From positions 1,271,501 through 1,335,500 of the forward strand of contig NZ_JALJAZ010000001.1 of NCBI RefSeq assembly GCF_022899245.1: DNA of 64,000 nucleotides, in the 5' to 3' direction. The position numbers and the translations under genes are program-made. Below, piece after piece: positions 8,150 to 16,137 of this stretch (its first letter is position 1; every line of letters begins with the position of its first letter). The notes below the pieces were generated by a model that saw only the letters and a program-made list of their open reading frames with translations, did no database searches and was not told where the DNA came from. The DNA comes from Falsirhodobacter halotolerans. Lineage in GTDB: Bacteria; Pseudomonadota; Alphaproteobacteria; Rhodobacterales; Rhodobacteraceae.

Positions 8150-8396
8150 GCCGCCTCCTCCGCCAATTTTGCATCTGGGGGTTCATCCTGTAATTTTTGG
8201 ACGTCCTGGCATATGGTTGTGGGTATAGTTTTCCCTGTTTTCATCCGCTTATCTCTTGTGCAACAGTGGAAGATAGGGGCGCTTCAGCGATGTGTTTTCA
8301 ACACACCGATCGATGGTTGCAATTTCTGGTTGCAAAAGGCCGAATGGTGATGATGCTACAACACGGACGGACTTTCGTCTTGCGCAAGGTTAACTG
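8150..8396. other. AT-richer gap upstream of the sulfotransferase gene
   Basis: No convincing gene. Base composition shifts from GC-rich to clearly more AT-rich here and stays so until about 9760, which supports a separately acquired plus-strand cassette. Promoters for the sulfotransferase presumably lie here, but no confident hexamers were identified. Confidence 0.4.
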
Positions 8397-9062
8397 ATGG
8401 TCGGTACAGTCGATAAGTATGGCATTGCCTTCTTCGGCATTCACAAAGCAGCCACCAGTTCTGTGAAACATGCGCTTTGGTTTCTCCGGGAGGGAGTGCC
8501 TTGGCAGGGCGATCCAATGGGTGTTCACCCATATTTTCCAAATGACCGTGTGAGCCGTAAGGATTTCGAAGCTTACCGAAATTATTGGCGGTTCACGGTT
8601 ATCCGGGATCCTATCAAACGTTTTCTATCTGCCTATCAAAACAGGGTCATCGACTATGAGGATCTGTTACACAAACCCGGCAACAGGCAGAGGACGAAGC
8701 AGGAAGAACCCTCCCTTACAGTCCGTCCGGATATTGAAGCATTTATTGCAAACTATGAAGCTTACTGCCGTATTTCATATTCAATTCATATTCACACCTG
8801 CAGCTCACGCCTATTTATAGGAAACGACCTCAGATATTTTAATGCAGTGTACACTACTTCGCAGCTAGATCATCTTAAGTTCGATCTGTCAAAGCATGTG
8901 AACCGTGAAATACGGTTTGATCGTATTAATGAAAGCGGAAGTACTCCTCCTAAGTTTTGCGATCTGTCTTGTGAAGCACAGTCGTTTCTTTTGAAACACA
9001 CTGCTAAAGATTATGAATTGTTCCAAGACTACTTCACCCCTCCTGTGGCTAAGCAAGATTAG
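8397..9062 (+). CDS. Sulfotransferase-family protein (carbohydrate type)
   Basis: 221 residues with both PAPS-binding signatures of Golgi-type and bacterial carbohydrate sulfotransferases: the 5'-phosphosulfate loop GIHKAATSSVKHAL (residues about 14-27) and the 3'-phosphate motif VIRDPIKRFLSAYQNR (about 68-83, Arg70 and Ser78). The enzyme class moves sulfate from PAPS to a sugar hydroxyl. It is on the strand opposite the tail operon and has lower GC than its neighbours, both signs of a lysogenic-conversion gene. A glycosyltransferase follows on the same strand. The acceptor is probably a surface polysaccharide, but that is inference. Confidence 0.78.
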   Translation: MVGTVDKYGIAFFGIHKAATSSVKHALWFLREGVPWQGDPMGVHPYFPNDRVSRKDFEAYRNYWRFTVIRDPIKRFLSAYQNRVIDYEDLLHKPGNRQRTKQEEPSLTVRPDIEAFIANYEAYCRISYSIHIHTCSSRLFIGNDLRYFNAVYTTSQLDHLKFDLSKHVNREIRFDRINESGSTPPKFCDLSCEAQSFLLKHTAKDYELFQDYFTPPVAKQD

Positions 9063-9117
9063 ACCCCAATACTGCAATTGGACAGCCGCGACTATGACGG
9101 ATTACGGGAGATAAGAA

Positions 9118-9966
9118 ATCGAGAAGATACTTTGGATATGCTGGCTACAAGGCATTGATAACGCCCCGCCTATAGTTCGCGGATGCGTAGATCGTTGGAA
9201 GAAAGCTAATCCGGAATGGGATGTCCGGATTATTAGTATGGCGGATGTTGAGAGTTACTCAGACATTTTGTCTAGGTTCGACTTGAGCCGCCGTAGGATC
9301 ACACCTGCATCCTTCTCCGACATCCTACGTGTTGATCTGCTATACCGACATGGAGGCATTTGGGCTGATGCGACGTCGTATTGCAACACGCCACTAGATG
9401 ATTGGATCGTGCCAGTCATGTCAGCAGGCTTCTTCGCTTTCAAATCGCCTGCTCCAAACCGTCCGCTTTCTTCGTGGTTCATAGCTAGTGAGCAAGAAAA
9501 TTTACTGATCACCGATCTAGCGCGCCGCGTAGAGTCGTACTGGGAAAAACGGATATCCGCAGACGAATATTTTTGGTTTCATGGTCTATTTCGCAATATG
9601 CTGAGAAAGAATCCCAGAGCAGCAGAGCTCTGGCAGAATGTCCCTGAATTATCAGCTAAGGAAGCACATTCGTTTGAGCGGTTGATGAATCTCCCGACGC
9701 GGCGCGCGCCACCTAACTTGGATCTATCGTCGCCCGTCCTCAAACTTAGCCATAAAATTCCTTCCCTTCGCCCCGACGCACTCGTCGGTCATCTCCTGGG
9801 GATCGGCGATCCCCGCCCCGTCGAAAGTAGTATCTCCGCAGGTATCCATCCTTCGCTAAACTTGCTTGCAAACCCTAGCGAGTTGCCCTTTGGAGCGAGA
9901 CGTCCAAGAGGGAATCGTACAAATGGGCCGAGCATGTCGGCGTCTACAGCACCTGAGCCCCCGTGA
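9118..9966 (+). CDS. Capsular-polysaccharide-synthesis type glycosyltransferase with an abnormal start
   Basis: Conserved sequence of the Caps_synth / GT32-like family is continuous from about 9124: LWICWLQGIDNAPP, then VDRWKKANPEWDVRII, and the nucleotide-sugar region SFSDILRVDLLYRHGGIWADA. The first ATG in frame (9238) lies after 40 codons, inside the conserved region, so it cannot begin a complete enzyme. GGGAG at 9106-9110 sits 7 bases before an in-frame ATC at 9118, exactly where an ATG is expected; an in-frame TAA at 9111-9113 blocks longer starts. Either ATC is used, or a mutated start has crippled the gene. From 9118 the product is 282 residues. Its last 23 bases overlap the end of the convergent sulfatase gene. 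Confidence 0.72.
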   Translation: MEKILWICWLQGIDNAPPIVRGCVDRWKKANPEWDVRIISMADVESYSDILSRFDLSRRRITPASFSDILRVDLLYRHGGIWADATSYCNTPLDDWIVPVMSAGFFAFKSPAPNRPLSSWFIASEQENLLITDLARRVESYWEKRISADEYFWFHGLFRNMLRKNPRAAELWQNVPELSAKEAHSFERLMNLPTRRAPPNLDLSSPVLKLSHKIPSLRPDALVGHLLGIGDPRPVESSISAGIHPSLNLLANPSELPFGARRPRGNRTNGPSMSASTAPEPP

Positions 9967-12163
9967 TAGCGCTTTTAGCGCTCGTCACTGTAATACCTTT
10001 GAGCAAGATACGCTCCGCCCCGGCCGTCACCGCCACGTCCGCTCCGACCTGTCGCAACTGCACCGGCGCGATGGCCGACCAGTCCGAGAGGTCGAGGACA
10101 CCGCCCCGCAATCCGCTGATGATCTGGGGCAGGCCCGTCCGACCGGCGATTACGGTATCGACGCCGTCGCCGAGGTCGATCACATGCGAGCCGCCCCGGA
10201 TGTGCACGGTGTCATTGCCCGCGCCGACATTCACAAGGTCCGACCCGGCGGTCAGATACACCACATCGTTGCCGGTGCCCGACAGGCTGATGACGTCATT
10301 GCCCGCCCCGGCATGGACCTCCCACGCGCCGCCCGATCCGATCAGGGTGTCGTTGCCGCCCCCCATGTCAAAATACCCGCCGCCCCGGCCGAAGACGTAA
10401 TCGTTGCCCGATCCGGCATGGGTCACGATGCGGCGGTTGGCCCCCATGACACGGTTGTTGCCCTCGCCGGTATGCACCGTCGCCTCCGCGCCTTGGCTGA
10501 CCTGCTGGATGCTGAACAGGTTGTCGCCGTCATTGCCGTGGATCTCGACGTTGGAGATGGTGTTGATGTTGCGGAACGCGCCCACGCCCTCGGGCAGGTG
10601 ATAGACCTTGTCCTGATCCCCCGTCCGGTTCAGCCCATACATCGTCTTGTAGTTCGGGCTTTCCGCGCGGGCATCCAGATCGCCCAGGACGATGAAGCTG
10701 GAGGTGAGCGACCGATCCACCTTCGGTGCATAGCCGACAAGGCTGGCGATGGGCGTCCCCGGCCGCAACGTGGCCCCTTCCTCGTGGATCTGCATGCCCC
10801 AGTCGATCGCCATGGCGTGAAGCTTCTCGCGCAGGGCGTCGAACTCCGCGCCGCCCTGCAGGGCGAGGTTGTTGGCCGACCACGGGTCCGCGGCCACGTC
10901 GAAGAACTCGTAGCTGCCGTCCTGATAGGCCGAGATGCGCTTGCTGCCGACCGAGGCGCTGACCGAGCCATACCAGAAGGACGGGATCAGCCGGTCGACC
11001 GGGACGTTCCGCCGCTCGAGATAGGGGCGCAGGGAGATGCCCCGCCGCCCTTCGCGCCACGGCACGCCTGCGTAATCGCAGATGGTCGCGCCGATATCGA
11101 TCAGGGAAATGGGATCGTCGCAGTCCTGAGTCTGCGTCTGCCCCGGAAGCGAGATCATGAAGGCCGCGTTGCAGGCCTCCTCCCACAGGGTGAACTTGTG
11201 GAACCGGCCCTTGTCGCCCAGATGGTAGCCGTGATCCCCCCAGAAGACGATCATGGTGCTGGCGTTGTGGGGGCTTGCCTCCAACGCGTCCAGGACGCGG
11301 TCGATCTGATCGGACAGCCACAACACGCCGACGATGTAGTTGCGGACGCTGTTCTTCCAGCCGGTCACCTGCGCCGCCGTCCAGTCCGAGGGCTTCGGCC
11401 CCCAGGCATTGAACCCTTCGTTCAGCAGGCCGCTGTTGGCCGTGCCCATCTCGTTCGTGGTGAAGGGCAGCAGATCCCACGACAGCGGCCAGTCGGCGGG
11501 CTGGATGATGCTGTCCAGCGGCACGAGGTCATAAAGGCGCTGCGGCCAGTCCCATGGCTCATGCGGGGCCTTGAACCCGGCTTCCAGATAGAGGTTGCCG
11601 GTGCCGTCATAGCCGTTGATGCGGTCGATCACCGCCTGGGCGACCTGATAGTCGTAGAGCCCCGGCTCGTCGACCGCCGCCCATCCGCGTCCGCCGCCTT
11701 CGACGCCCGCATAGGTCTGCACCGGCTGCTTGCCGGGGGCGGTCATGGTGAAGCTGGGCGGCGGGTTGTGGTAGAGCTTCTGGTAATACTCGGACGGCAG
11801 GGCGGTGTAGGCCGACCCGCCGACGACGTGCAGGATCTTGCCATAGCTGTTAAGCGTCCAGCCCGCGCGGCGCAGCTCGTAGGTCCACAGGTGTTCGGGC
11901 CGCAAGACTTCCTCGATCGAGGGGGCGTTGCTGAAGATGCCGGTGTCGGCGGGCGACATGCCGCTGTAAACGGCGGCCCGCGACGGCATGCAGACGGCGA
12001 TCACCGCCGAGGCGCGCCGGAAGTGCGTGGACCGCGCCCGCAGGCGCTTGAGGCCGCGCAACTCCGGCTCGATCCCGAAGGGGGCCACGCCGTATTTGTC
12101 CTTCGTCAGGTAATCGGCCCAGGCGAAAAGATCGTCGGTGGCGATGTTCAGAATGATCGGCAT
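9944..12163 (-). CDS. Tail-region type I sulfatase with C-terminal RTX-like repeats
   Basis: 739 residues. Residues about 1-490 form an alkaline-phosphatase-superfamily sulfatase: metal ligands D10-D11 (ATDDLF), the formylglycine signature CMPSR at 58-62 followed by AAVYSG, FKAPHEPW at 197-204, GDHG at 309-312 and K323 in FHKFTLW. Residues about 540-675 hold repeated GxGNDxx motifs (GSGNDYV, GGGNDTL, GAGNDVI, GTGNDVV, GAGNDTV), the calcium-binding RTX type. There is no signal peptide. The gene starts 1 base after the stop of a tail-type gene in the leftward late operon, so the protein is probably a virion fibre enzyme removing sulfate esters from host glycans. Activity needs conversion of Cys58 to formylglycine, presumably by a host enzyme. 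An RTX toxin-like secreted sulfatase is the alternative. Confidence 0.85.
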   Translation of the reverse strand: MPIILNIATDDLFAWADYLTKDKYGVAPFGIEPELRGLKRLRARSTHFRRASAVIAVCMPSRAAVYSGMSPADTGIFSNAPSIEEVLRPEHLWTYELRRAGWTLNSYGKILHVVGGSAYTALPSEYYQKLYHNPPPSFTMTAPGKQPVQTYAGVEGGGRGWAAVDEPGLYDYQVAQAVIDRINGYDGTGNLYLEAGFKAPHEPWDWPQRLYDLVPLDSIIQPADWPLSWDLLPFTTNEMGTANSGLLNEGFNAWGPKPSDWTAAQVTGWKNSVRNYIVGVLWLSDQIDRVLDALEASPHNASTMIVFWGDHGYHLGDKGRFHKFTLWEEACNAAFMISLPGQTQTQDCDDPISLIDIGATICDYAGVPWREGRRGISLRPYLERRNVPVDRLIPSFWYGSVSASVGSKRISAYQDGSYEFFDVAADPWSANNLALQGGAEFDALREKLHAMAIDWGMQIHEEGATLRPGTPIASLVGYAPKVDRSLTSSFIVLGDLDARAESPNYKTMYGLNRTGDQDKVYHLPEGVGAFRNINTISNVEIHGNDGDNLFSIQQVSQGAEATVHTGEGNNRVMGANRRIVTHAGSGNDYVFGRGGGYFDMGGGNDTLIGSGGAWEVHAGAGNDVISLSGTGNDVVYLTAGSDLVNVGAGNDTVHIRGGSHVIDLGDGVDTVIAGRTGLPQIISGLRGGVLDLSDWSAIAPVQLRQVGADVAVTAGAERILLKGITVTSAKSAITGAQVL

Positions 12164-12164
12164 G

Positions 12165-12935
12165 TCACACCCATGTGCTGCGGTAGCTGTTCCATTTGGC
12201 CCAAAGGCCGTTCATCGCGCGCACGTCGCCCTGCAGGATCATCAGATCCATGAGCGTGCCGCCGAACGCCTTGCCCGCGCGGGACCGGCCCAGATCGATC
12301 TGCACGGTCGCATCCGTGGGTTCGATCAGCTGGCCCATCTGCGTCGGCGCTGTGGTGGTGGTGGCGGTGACGAAGGCCCCGCCGTTGATCGCCTGGCTGA
12401 CTTCCTTGCGGCTATAGTCGATGACGGTCGCCTTCGCCTGCACAGTGCCCAGGGCATCGGTATTGGCATAGGGTGTGATCGAACTGTTCGATCCGTTCAC
12501 TTCGACCACGCTGCGCCGTCCAACCCCGACGATGCCGCTCAGAAGGTTCAGCTGCCCCGGCGTTGGGCTGTTCATGCCCCAGGAATAGGGCAGAGCGGCG
12601 GTCTGTCGGGCCACCTCCAGCACGGACCACACGCCGCGCGGGGTGGGGATGATCGCACACAGCTTTGCCGTCGCCTGCGTGTTGTCGAAGACCGGCACCT
12701 CGCCCTGCCGTTCGGCCTGCCAGAGGATAGCGTCGCCCGACCCGGCAATCTGGACCAGAGGCACCGATCCCAGCCGGGGCGGAATGCGCACGAGGCCGCC
12801 TTGGACCTGCGCCTCGCGCCGGACCAAGGTCCATATGTGCAGGACCGGCAGCGCCCCGAACTCGTCGGTCAGCGGGGCGAGGGAGGCGGGCAGCAGGTTC
12901 GCTGCCGGGACAGCGTAGGGAAGCGGAAAGGACAT
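12165..12935 (-). CDS. Phage tail/fibre-associated protein of unknown function
   Basis: 256 residues, no recognised catalytic motif. Composition is Thr/Ser/Gly/Ala-rich with a beta-rich appearance, and the C terminus (DLGRSRAGKAFGGTLMDLMI) looks globular. It lies between the large fibre-like gene and the sulfatase gene with only 1-12 bases between genes, so it is probably a tail-tip or adhesin component co-translated with them. AGGAGAC precedes the start on the minus strand. Confidence 0.65.
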   Translation of the reverse strand: MSFPLPYAVPAANLLPASLAPLTDEFGALPVLHIWTLVRREAQVQGGLVRIPPRLGSVPLVQIAGSGDAILWQAERQGEVPVFDNTQATAKLCAIIPTPRGVWSVLEVARQTAALPYSWGMNSPTPGQLNLLSGIVGVGRRSVVEVNGSNSSITPYANTDALGTVQAKATVIDYSRKEVSQAINGGAFVTATTTTAPTQMGQLIEPTDATVQIDLGRSRAGKAFGGTLMDLMILQGDVRAMNGLWAKWNSYRSTWV

Positions 12936-12947
12936 GGCCTGTCTCCT

Positions 12948-15506
12948 TTATGCGGCGGTGAAGCGAACGCGCGCGGACAGCGCATAGCGGCGCAGCGTGA
13001 CGGCGGGGTCATAGCGCGAGACCTGTCCCCAGCCGTCGCGCAGCTTGCCCCGGTTGGCGGCAAATCCGTCGCCGCGATCCCCCGAGGCGCCCCAGGCATA
13101 ACGGACCTCGATCTCGGCCGAGGCAGGCAGATCGGTTGCCAGCGTAAGGTTGACGAAGGTGCCCGAACTGACCGCCGCCGAGGTGATCGCAACCGGGGTG
13201 CCGTTTACTAGAACCGTGAACCCGTGTTCGCCCGCGTCCAGAGCAAGGTTCGAGAGCGCGTTGAAGCGCGCCTGAAGGGTGCGGGCATTCGACTTGGTCA
13301 CCTCCTCCATGACCGGGCAATACCAGCGGTTGCCCGCATGGACCTCGGCCACCGCCAGCGCCTCCATCTCGCTGATCTGGCGAAGCGCGGCGGTCGTGTG
13401 GGTGGCGGGCATGCCCTCGGCCAGTGCAAAGGGATACTTCGGCGTGGCGACCACGAAGTTCAGCGCGAAGTGGGTCCAGTCCAGCCGCGCTTCGGCCAGG
13501 ATCACCTCGGCCCCCCCGGAGGTGCGGGTGCCCGCCGACTGGCTGACGACAAGGAGCGGCAGCGCCCCCTGATCGGTCGCCCCGGCCACCTCCATGCGCA
13601 GCCCGTTCCCGACCGCCGCGTAATGCGCGTCGGCCGTCTTCTCGTGGGTGTTCGGCGAGCCTTCCAGCAGCGACAGCAGGATGCGATCGACGAAGAGCGT
13701 CTTGCCGAAGGCGGCGGACGTCGCCGTCAGGTCGGCCAGCTTGGCCGTGAACTCCTGCCGCTTCGGCGTGTCGGGCAGGGCTTCGGCTTCGGTGATCGAG
13801 GCTTGGGGCACCGAGGCCGCAAGCAAGGTCCGGCGCTTGCGGCCCTTGTCCATGGCCAGATCGAGATCCATGACGGCCGCCGCATCCGCCGCGATCAAGG
13901 CAGGCGCGAGACCGCCCGTTTCGGACAGAACATGGTAGCGATGGCGCTGCACAAGAGGCCGCTCGATCCCCAGACCCCCGCCGCCGAAGGCCAGAACGCC
14001 GATGGCGAGGCTGGGCGTCTCCGCAAGGATGCGGCCGCCGCGCTTCTCGAAGGCGATGGTGCGGCCCATCCAGTCGTCGGAGAGAAAGCCCAGAACATCC
14101 TCCGCCTTTTGCCAGATGTTGAAGGCGTTCATCGGAATGTCGCCGGTGTCGGGGGGCAGGAAGTCGACCCCGCCCGACCCGCCGGTTCCGTCCTCCAGCC
14201 CGACAACGTCCTCGGCCAGAAAGCGGCCGCGCGTGGTGCCATCGGGGGTGACCATCAGCACCGGCCCGTTGGTGGCCCGCACCAGCGTCAGGCCGTCTCC
14301 CGGCCAGACCGTTCCGCGCAGGGCGGTGATCTGCTGCTCTGTCATCGCAACGCGCGCCCCCTGTGCGGTCTGGGTGTCCGTCAGGATCTTCAGGTCCGCG
14401 CCGTTCACATCGCTGATCAGGATCCAGCGGCCCGCCACCTTGACGGCCTCATAGATGCGCAAGCGCTTGAGGCCCCCCGCCGGAAGGACCGCGTTGTCCG
14501 AGCTGAAGATCGGGACCGCCCCCATGCCGTCGATGTTCAGGGTGGGACGTTCGGCGGTGTTCGTGGCCGGTTGCGTCCAGGTGACCCGGCGGACATTGGC
14601 CGCGCTGATCCCGATCGCGGTCAGGGAGGAGGCCACCGAGGCCGTGATCGCGTCCCCCGTTCCCCCCACCGAGTCCAGCGTGATCGTGCCGCCCTGCGCA
14701 TCGCCGACGATCCGGTCCGCGCGCAAGCCCGCCAGTTCGACCGATGTCGCATCCCCCGCGACGATCCGCAGGTTCGATCCGCTGCGCCGCCCCTTGTAGG
14801 GACGGCCCGGTCGAAGAAAGCTCGCGGGGACCGTGTTGTTGTTGACGTCGCGAATGGTCAGCGTCACCCCGCCTGCGGTCAGGGTAGGGCTGCCGGTGAC
14901 GTTCGGGGCGTTGGGGTTGAACACCACCTCGGCGGTATCGGAGATGGTCGTGATCCCCGCGGTGAGGAAGGACGGCCAGATGTCCGCCGTGATGGCGTCC
15001 GGGGTGCCGCCGATATTGATGAGCGGGATCGTGACGCCGTCGCGGGCCACGGCGCGAAGCTGGTTGTCCCCAGCCACGCGCGCCGCCTCCGCGTCGGTCA
15101 AGGCAGCACCAAGACCCTCGATCGTCGCCATGGGCTGCTGCCCGGTATGGGTCGCGCGATCGCGATAGGCTGTGTCGGCCACGCGCGCCCACCAGCGGGG
15201 CTGGGGATTGCCGTCCTTGACCAGATCGGCCGTTTCCAGACCGGTCGACGGCGGCCCGACCGGACGCCAGTCCCGCGATGTCCCCGACGCATTGTGCACC
15301 GTCTGCACGAGGTTGGCCCAGGAAGGGACGTTCAGCCCGGACGGCGTCTCCGATCCGGAGATCCCCCAGACGCGGCCGTCCCGCGCCTCATCCCGCAGTG
15401 CGGCTACTTCGGCGGATACCGCGGCGACATCCCCCGGGGATGCCCCGCCGATGGGCAGCGTTCCCCGCCCGAAAATCAGGATTCGACCGTCCTTGGTGAT
15501 GGGCAT
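12948..15506 (-). CDS. Large tail-fibre-like protein
   Basis: 852 residues from the ATG at 15506, whose first base is the last base of the upstream gene's TGA stop; an in-frame start further upstream would run backwards through that gene. It starts MPITKDGRILIFGRG, has an Ala/Glu-rich helical stretch, then repeated beta-rich blocks with GGTPDAITA / GGTGDAITA (two related segments, about residues 170-310). The C-terminal third contains LLVVSQSAG, an ATHTTAALRQISEM segment and YCPVMEEV. A hydrolase of SGNH/acetylesterase type is conceivable there but not established. Position and size indicate a receptor-binding fibre. Confidence 0.68.
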   Translation of the reverse strand: MPITKDGRILIFGRGTLPIGGASPGDVAAVSAEVAALRDEARDGRVWGISGSETPSGLNVPSWANLVQTVHNASGTSRDWRPVGPPSTGLETADLVKDGNPQPRWWARVADTAYRDRATHTGQQPMATIEGLGAALTDAEAARVAGDNQLRAVARDGVTIPLINIGGTPDAITADIWPSFLTAGITTISDTAEVVFNPNAPNVTGSPTLTAGGVTLTIRDVNNNTVPASFLRPGRPYKGRRSGSNLRIVAGDATSVELAGLRADRIVGDAQGGTITLDSVGGTGDAITASVASSLTAIGISAANVRRVTWTQPATNTAERPTLNIDGMGAVPIFSSDNAVLPAGGLKRLRIYEAVKVAGRWILISDVNGADLKILTDTQTAQGARVAMTEQQITALRGTVWPGDGLTLVRATNGPVLMVTPDGTTRGRFLAEDVVGLEDGTGGSGGVDFLPPDTGDIPMNAFNIWQKAEDVLGFLSDDWMGRTIAFEKRGGRILAETPSLAIGVLAFGGGGLGIERPLVQRHRYHVLSETGGLAPALIAADAAAVMDLDLAMDKGRKRRTLLAASVPQASITEAEALPDTPKRQEFTAKLADLTATSAAFGKTLFVDRILLSLLEGSPNTHEKTADAHYAAVGNGLRMEVAGATDQGALPLLVVSQSAGTRTSGGAEVILAEARLDWTHFALNFVVATPKYPFALAEGMPATHTTAALRQISEMEALAVAEVHAGNRWYCPVMEEVTKSNARTLQARFNALSNLALDAGEHGFTVLVNGTPVAITSAAVSSGTFVNLTLATDLPASAEIEVRYAWGASGDRGDGFAANRGKLRDGWGQVSRYDPAVTLRRYALSARVRFTAA

Positions 15507-16126
15507 CACGCAACCTCGTTCACGATAAGGGTTGTTTCCTCGATCACCACCCGCGCCCCGGCGGCCAGGCGGATGTTCCATTGGTATGTTCCGCGCAAAT
15601 TGGCCGTTATGGCCGCGCTGGCGCTGATCTCGAAGGTGCCGGCCGCTTGATCGATCTTCGAAACGGACAGGTTCTGCCGGGCCCCGTCGCGCGTCACCCA
15701 ACTTGTGATCGAAACATCATTGATCGCCACAGGGCGATCGTTCGTATCGAGATATTGCGCCCCGACGTTGAGCGTTTCGCCTTGCTCGATCACATGGCAA
15801 CTCGCCGCCTGGGGGATTGGCACGACCGATACCGCTGAAAGGGTGCTGCTCCCCGATCCTGTCACCACCACATCGGGCAGGTTGTCGGAGATCAGGCGCG
15901 ACGTCAGGCCATTCTGGTATTCGACCTTCACGGCATAGCGGGTGCCACTGGCCTCCCCCTGAAGGCTGACGCTGAATGCCCCGTTGCCATCCAATGCCGC
16001 TGCCACCGGCCCGGCCAGAGTGACGCCATTCCCAACCCCCGGCATACGGCGCTGAAAGATGAGCCGCCCATGCGCGGGTATCGTCCCATCCGGCAGGCGG
16101 ACGGGACCTGTGATCGTTGTCGGCAT
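15506..16126 (-). CDS. Phage tail protein with beta-sandwich-like repeats
   Basis: 206 residues. The ATG at 16126 is chosen because GGAGG lies just upstream; the frame is open further but overlaps the hub gene. The sequence reads like two Ig/FN3-like modules: VRLPDGTIPAHGRLIFQRR with a later YAVKVEYQNGLTS, and then YLDTNDRPVAINDVSITSWVTRDG with TYQWNIRLAAGARV. Probably a minor tail-tip or fibre-connecting protein. No family name can be assigned with confidence. Confidence 0.65.
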   Translation of the reverse strand: MPTTITGPVRLPDGTIPAHGRLIFQRRMPGVGNGVTLAGPVAAALDGNGAFSVSLQGEASGTRYAVKVEYQNGLTSRLISDNLPDVVVTGSGSSTLSAVSVVPIPQAASCHVIEQGETLNVGAQYLDTNDRPVAINDVSITSWVTRDGARQNLSVSKIDQAAGTFEISASAAITANLRGTYQWNIRLAAGARVVIEETTLIVNEVA

Positions 16127-16137
16127 GTCGCCTCCTG

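Noticed and set aside
9866-12253. Long plus-strand frame (about 795 codons) antisense to the sulfatase gene
   Set aside because: High-GC DNA leaves antisense frames open; the translation is low-complexity His/Arg/Val-rich without motifs, while the minus frame has an intact enzyme.
13224-13700. SGNH/acetylesterase domain in the C-terminal part of the large fibre protein
   Set aside because: SQSAG and a later His region are suggestive, but the block order and a catalytic Asp-x-x-His could not be established by eye.
13224-15650. Long plus-strand frame (about 808 codons) across the fibre gene
   Set aside because: Arg/Gly/Asp-rich shadow of the minus-strand fibre gene with no start signal or conserved motif.
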